Positions 63,022-64,000 of a DNA stretch of 64,000 bases are shown one piece after another. Each line of letters starts with the position of its first letter. Position 1 is the stretch's first letter. Source of the DNA: Agapetus fuscipes (taxonomy: Eukaryota > Arthropoda > Insecta > Trichoptera > Glossosomatidae). Location of the stretch: positions 62,001 through 126,000 of the forward strand of contig OX637354.1 of assembly GCA_951799405.1 (NCBI GenBank). The letters run 5' to 3'. Made by a program: the position numbers and the translations under genes. The notes under the pieces are model-generated. The model did not search any database. It had not been told where the DNA came from and saw only the letters and a program-made list of their open reading frames with translations.

Positions 63022-64000
63022 AGGGACTGGAAAAAAGTGGTGTTATTTTTTGCAAAATTCGCGTTATTTTTTTGGGAAATTCGCGTTATTTTTGTTCAAA
63101 AACAGGGAAATTCGCGTTATTTTTCATGTTAAACAGGGAGATTCGGTGTAATTTTTAGGGTTGATTTGATCGAAATAAAGGTTTATGTATTTGCAAAACT
63201 ATGGATATTACTAATATTTACAATTTATTATATAAACAACAATATGTACTTTCAAAAACAATGAATAAACAACATCTGAATCAATACGAGTTACAACTTA
63301 CAAAAAAACATTGATTGAAAAAAGTATTAATATTTCAATGACACTCCGAATACCCTGCAATATCCTTTTAGAATATTTAATTTTTGTGCATTTAGTCTCT
63401 AGATGAGGGTTATCTAATTTTTTCGAGGAATGTTGGCTTTTATGAAAGCCTCAAGTTGTGCTCTTGGCTAATCCAGCAGCAGCTTCACTCCTTGATGTAT
63501 TTTCCTTCATTGATGTCACGATTCAAGTCTGTTTGGATGTCCAGGACAGTTCTGCTTATCATTTATTTTTTTAATAAAATATAGTTGTGAATAGGAATGC
63601 AATTCACCAACCTACTCTACATGGCCAGAAACAGGTATTAATATCATTAATGAAAAATTCATTACGAGTATTGTTTACTTTAATTTATTATTAATTTATA
63701 ATTACCCAATTACATTTGTTGAACCAGGGTCAAATTTATGGTCAAATGACCCATGCGGTGATCGAACCTCGCGTCTAGCGTTCTAGCGTGTTTCAACGTT
63801 GAAAGATCAGCCCACTTGACCCCCTCGGCTATAACACCGACCATTTTTCCTGTGCTTTGCACCTTGCAAAGGGTTTTCACAGGAATCTTTTCTTTCCCAC
63901 AAAATAGTTGCGTTGCAGAAGCGACACATAACAACTTTTTCGCACAATTTCTACCAAAAGTACATAAATTCGCGATATTTGCGTAAAACCTCAAATTTCG
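63022..64000 (-). mobile_element. hAT/CGGBP1-like element, decayed, cut by window end
   Basis: The left end begins TAGGGACTGGAAAAAAGTGG with four GGAAATTCGCGTTATTTT units (63027-63150). Minus-strand patches encode a BED/CGGBP1-like zinc finger at 63960-63855 (VVMCRFCNATILWERKDSC, AKHR; the first histidine position reads Pro) and, further on, AQLEAFIKANIPRK near 63470-63420. Frames are broken, so no functional protein. A SINE-3 splits it. Confidence 0.6.
63585..63845 (-). repeat. SINE-3 inserted in the hAT-like element
   Basis: GGAATGCAATTCACCAACC at the left, B box GATCGAACCTCG, head TTGACCCCCTCGGCTATAAC at the right. Confidence 0.85.

Noticed and set aside
1..64000. Endogenous viral sequences
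   Set aside because: No viral polymerase, capsid or integrase-like frame was recognised. The reverse transcriptases present are of the non-LTR LINE type.

Overview
The window looks like nuclear DNA of an insect, or at least an arthropod. It is AT-rich and intron-containing and holds two recognisable neuropeptide/immune genes, a C-type lysozyme (minus strand) and a preproallatostatin-C (plus strand, PISCF-type peptide), plus the last exon of a SAM-domain gene. No bacterial-style operons, rRNA, genuine tRNA genes or CRISPR arrays are visible. The order cannot be fixed from sequence alone.

Most of the window is transposable elements, many decoded here from one another. LINE-A is a non-LTR element with a YADD reverse transcriptase; its best copy lies at 41.8-45.4 kb and its 3' tail of about 250 bp recurs more than 35 times on both strands. 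LINE-B is a relative with an (AGTTAC)n tail. LINE-C is CR1/L2-like, and LINE-D is known only by its 3' end. There are three tRNA-headed SINE families (SINE-1, -2, -3), several MITE families (MITE-1 to -5), two hAT-like elements, and foldback (FB) elements with 12-14 bp target-site duplications and hammerhead-ribozyme-like cores that suggest Penelope-like retroelements.

Layout. 0-18 kb: dense repeats, including a three-level nest at 9.2-10.4 kb. 18.84-19.07 kb: a TATA box, initiator and an ATG-free 200-bp exon ending in a good splice donor. 24.5-26.4 kb: the complete three-exon lysozyme gene with its own TATA box. 26-41 kb: repeats, minisatellites, a hAT-type element with a perfect 8-bp duplication and a possible gene remnant at 33.4 kb. 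41.2-46.2 kb: LINE-A copies with tandem internal duplications. 46.3-49.9 kb: allatostatin-C, whose first coding exon is preceded by a splice acceptor and followed by seven 77-bp copies of its own exon-intron boundary. 51.2-53.1 kb: very AT-rich, no gene seen. 54.6-54.9 kb: terminal SAM-domain exon (minus). 55-64 kb: repeats, ending in a decayed hAT/CGGBP1-like zinc-finger element.

A testable inference is that the exon at 18.87-19.07 kb is the 5' noncoding exon of allatostatin-C. In that case the lysozyme gene sits antisense inside a 27-kb first intron. Family names used here (LINE-A, SINE-1, MITE-1, FB and so on) are local labels, not database names. All boundaries come from reading by eye.
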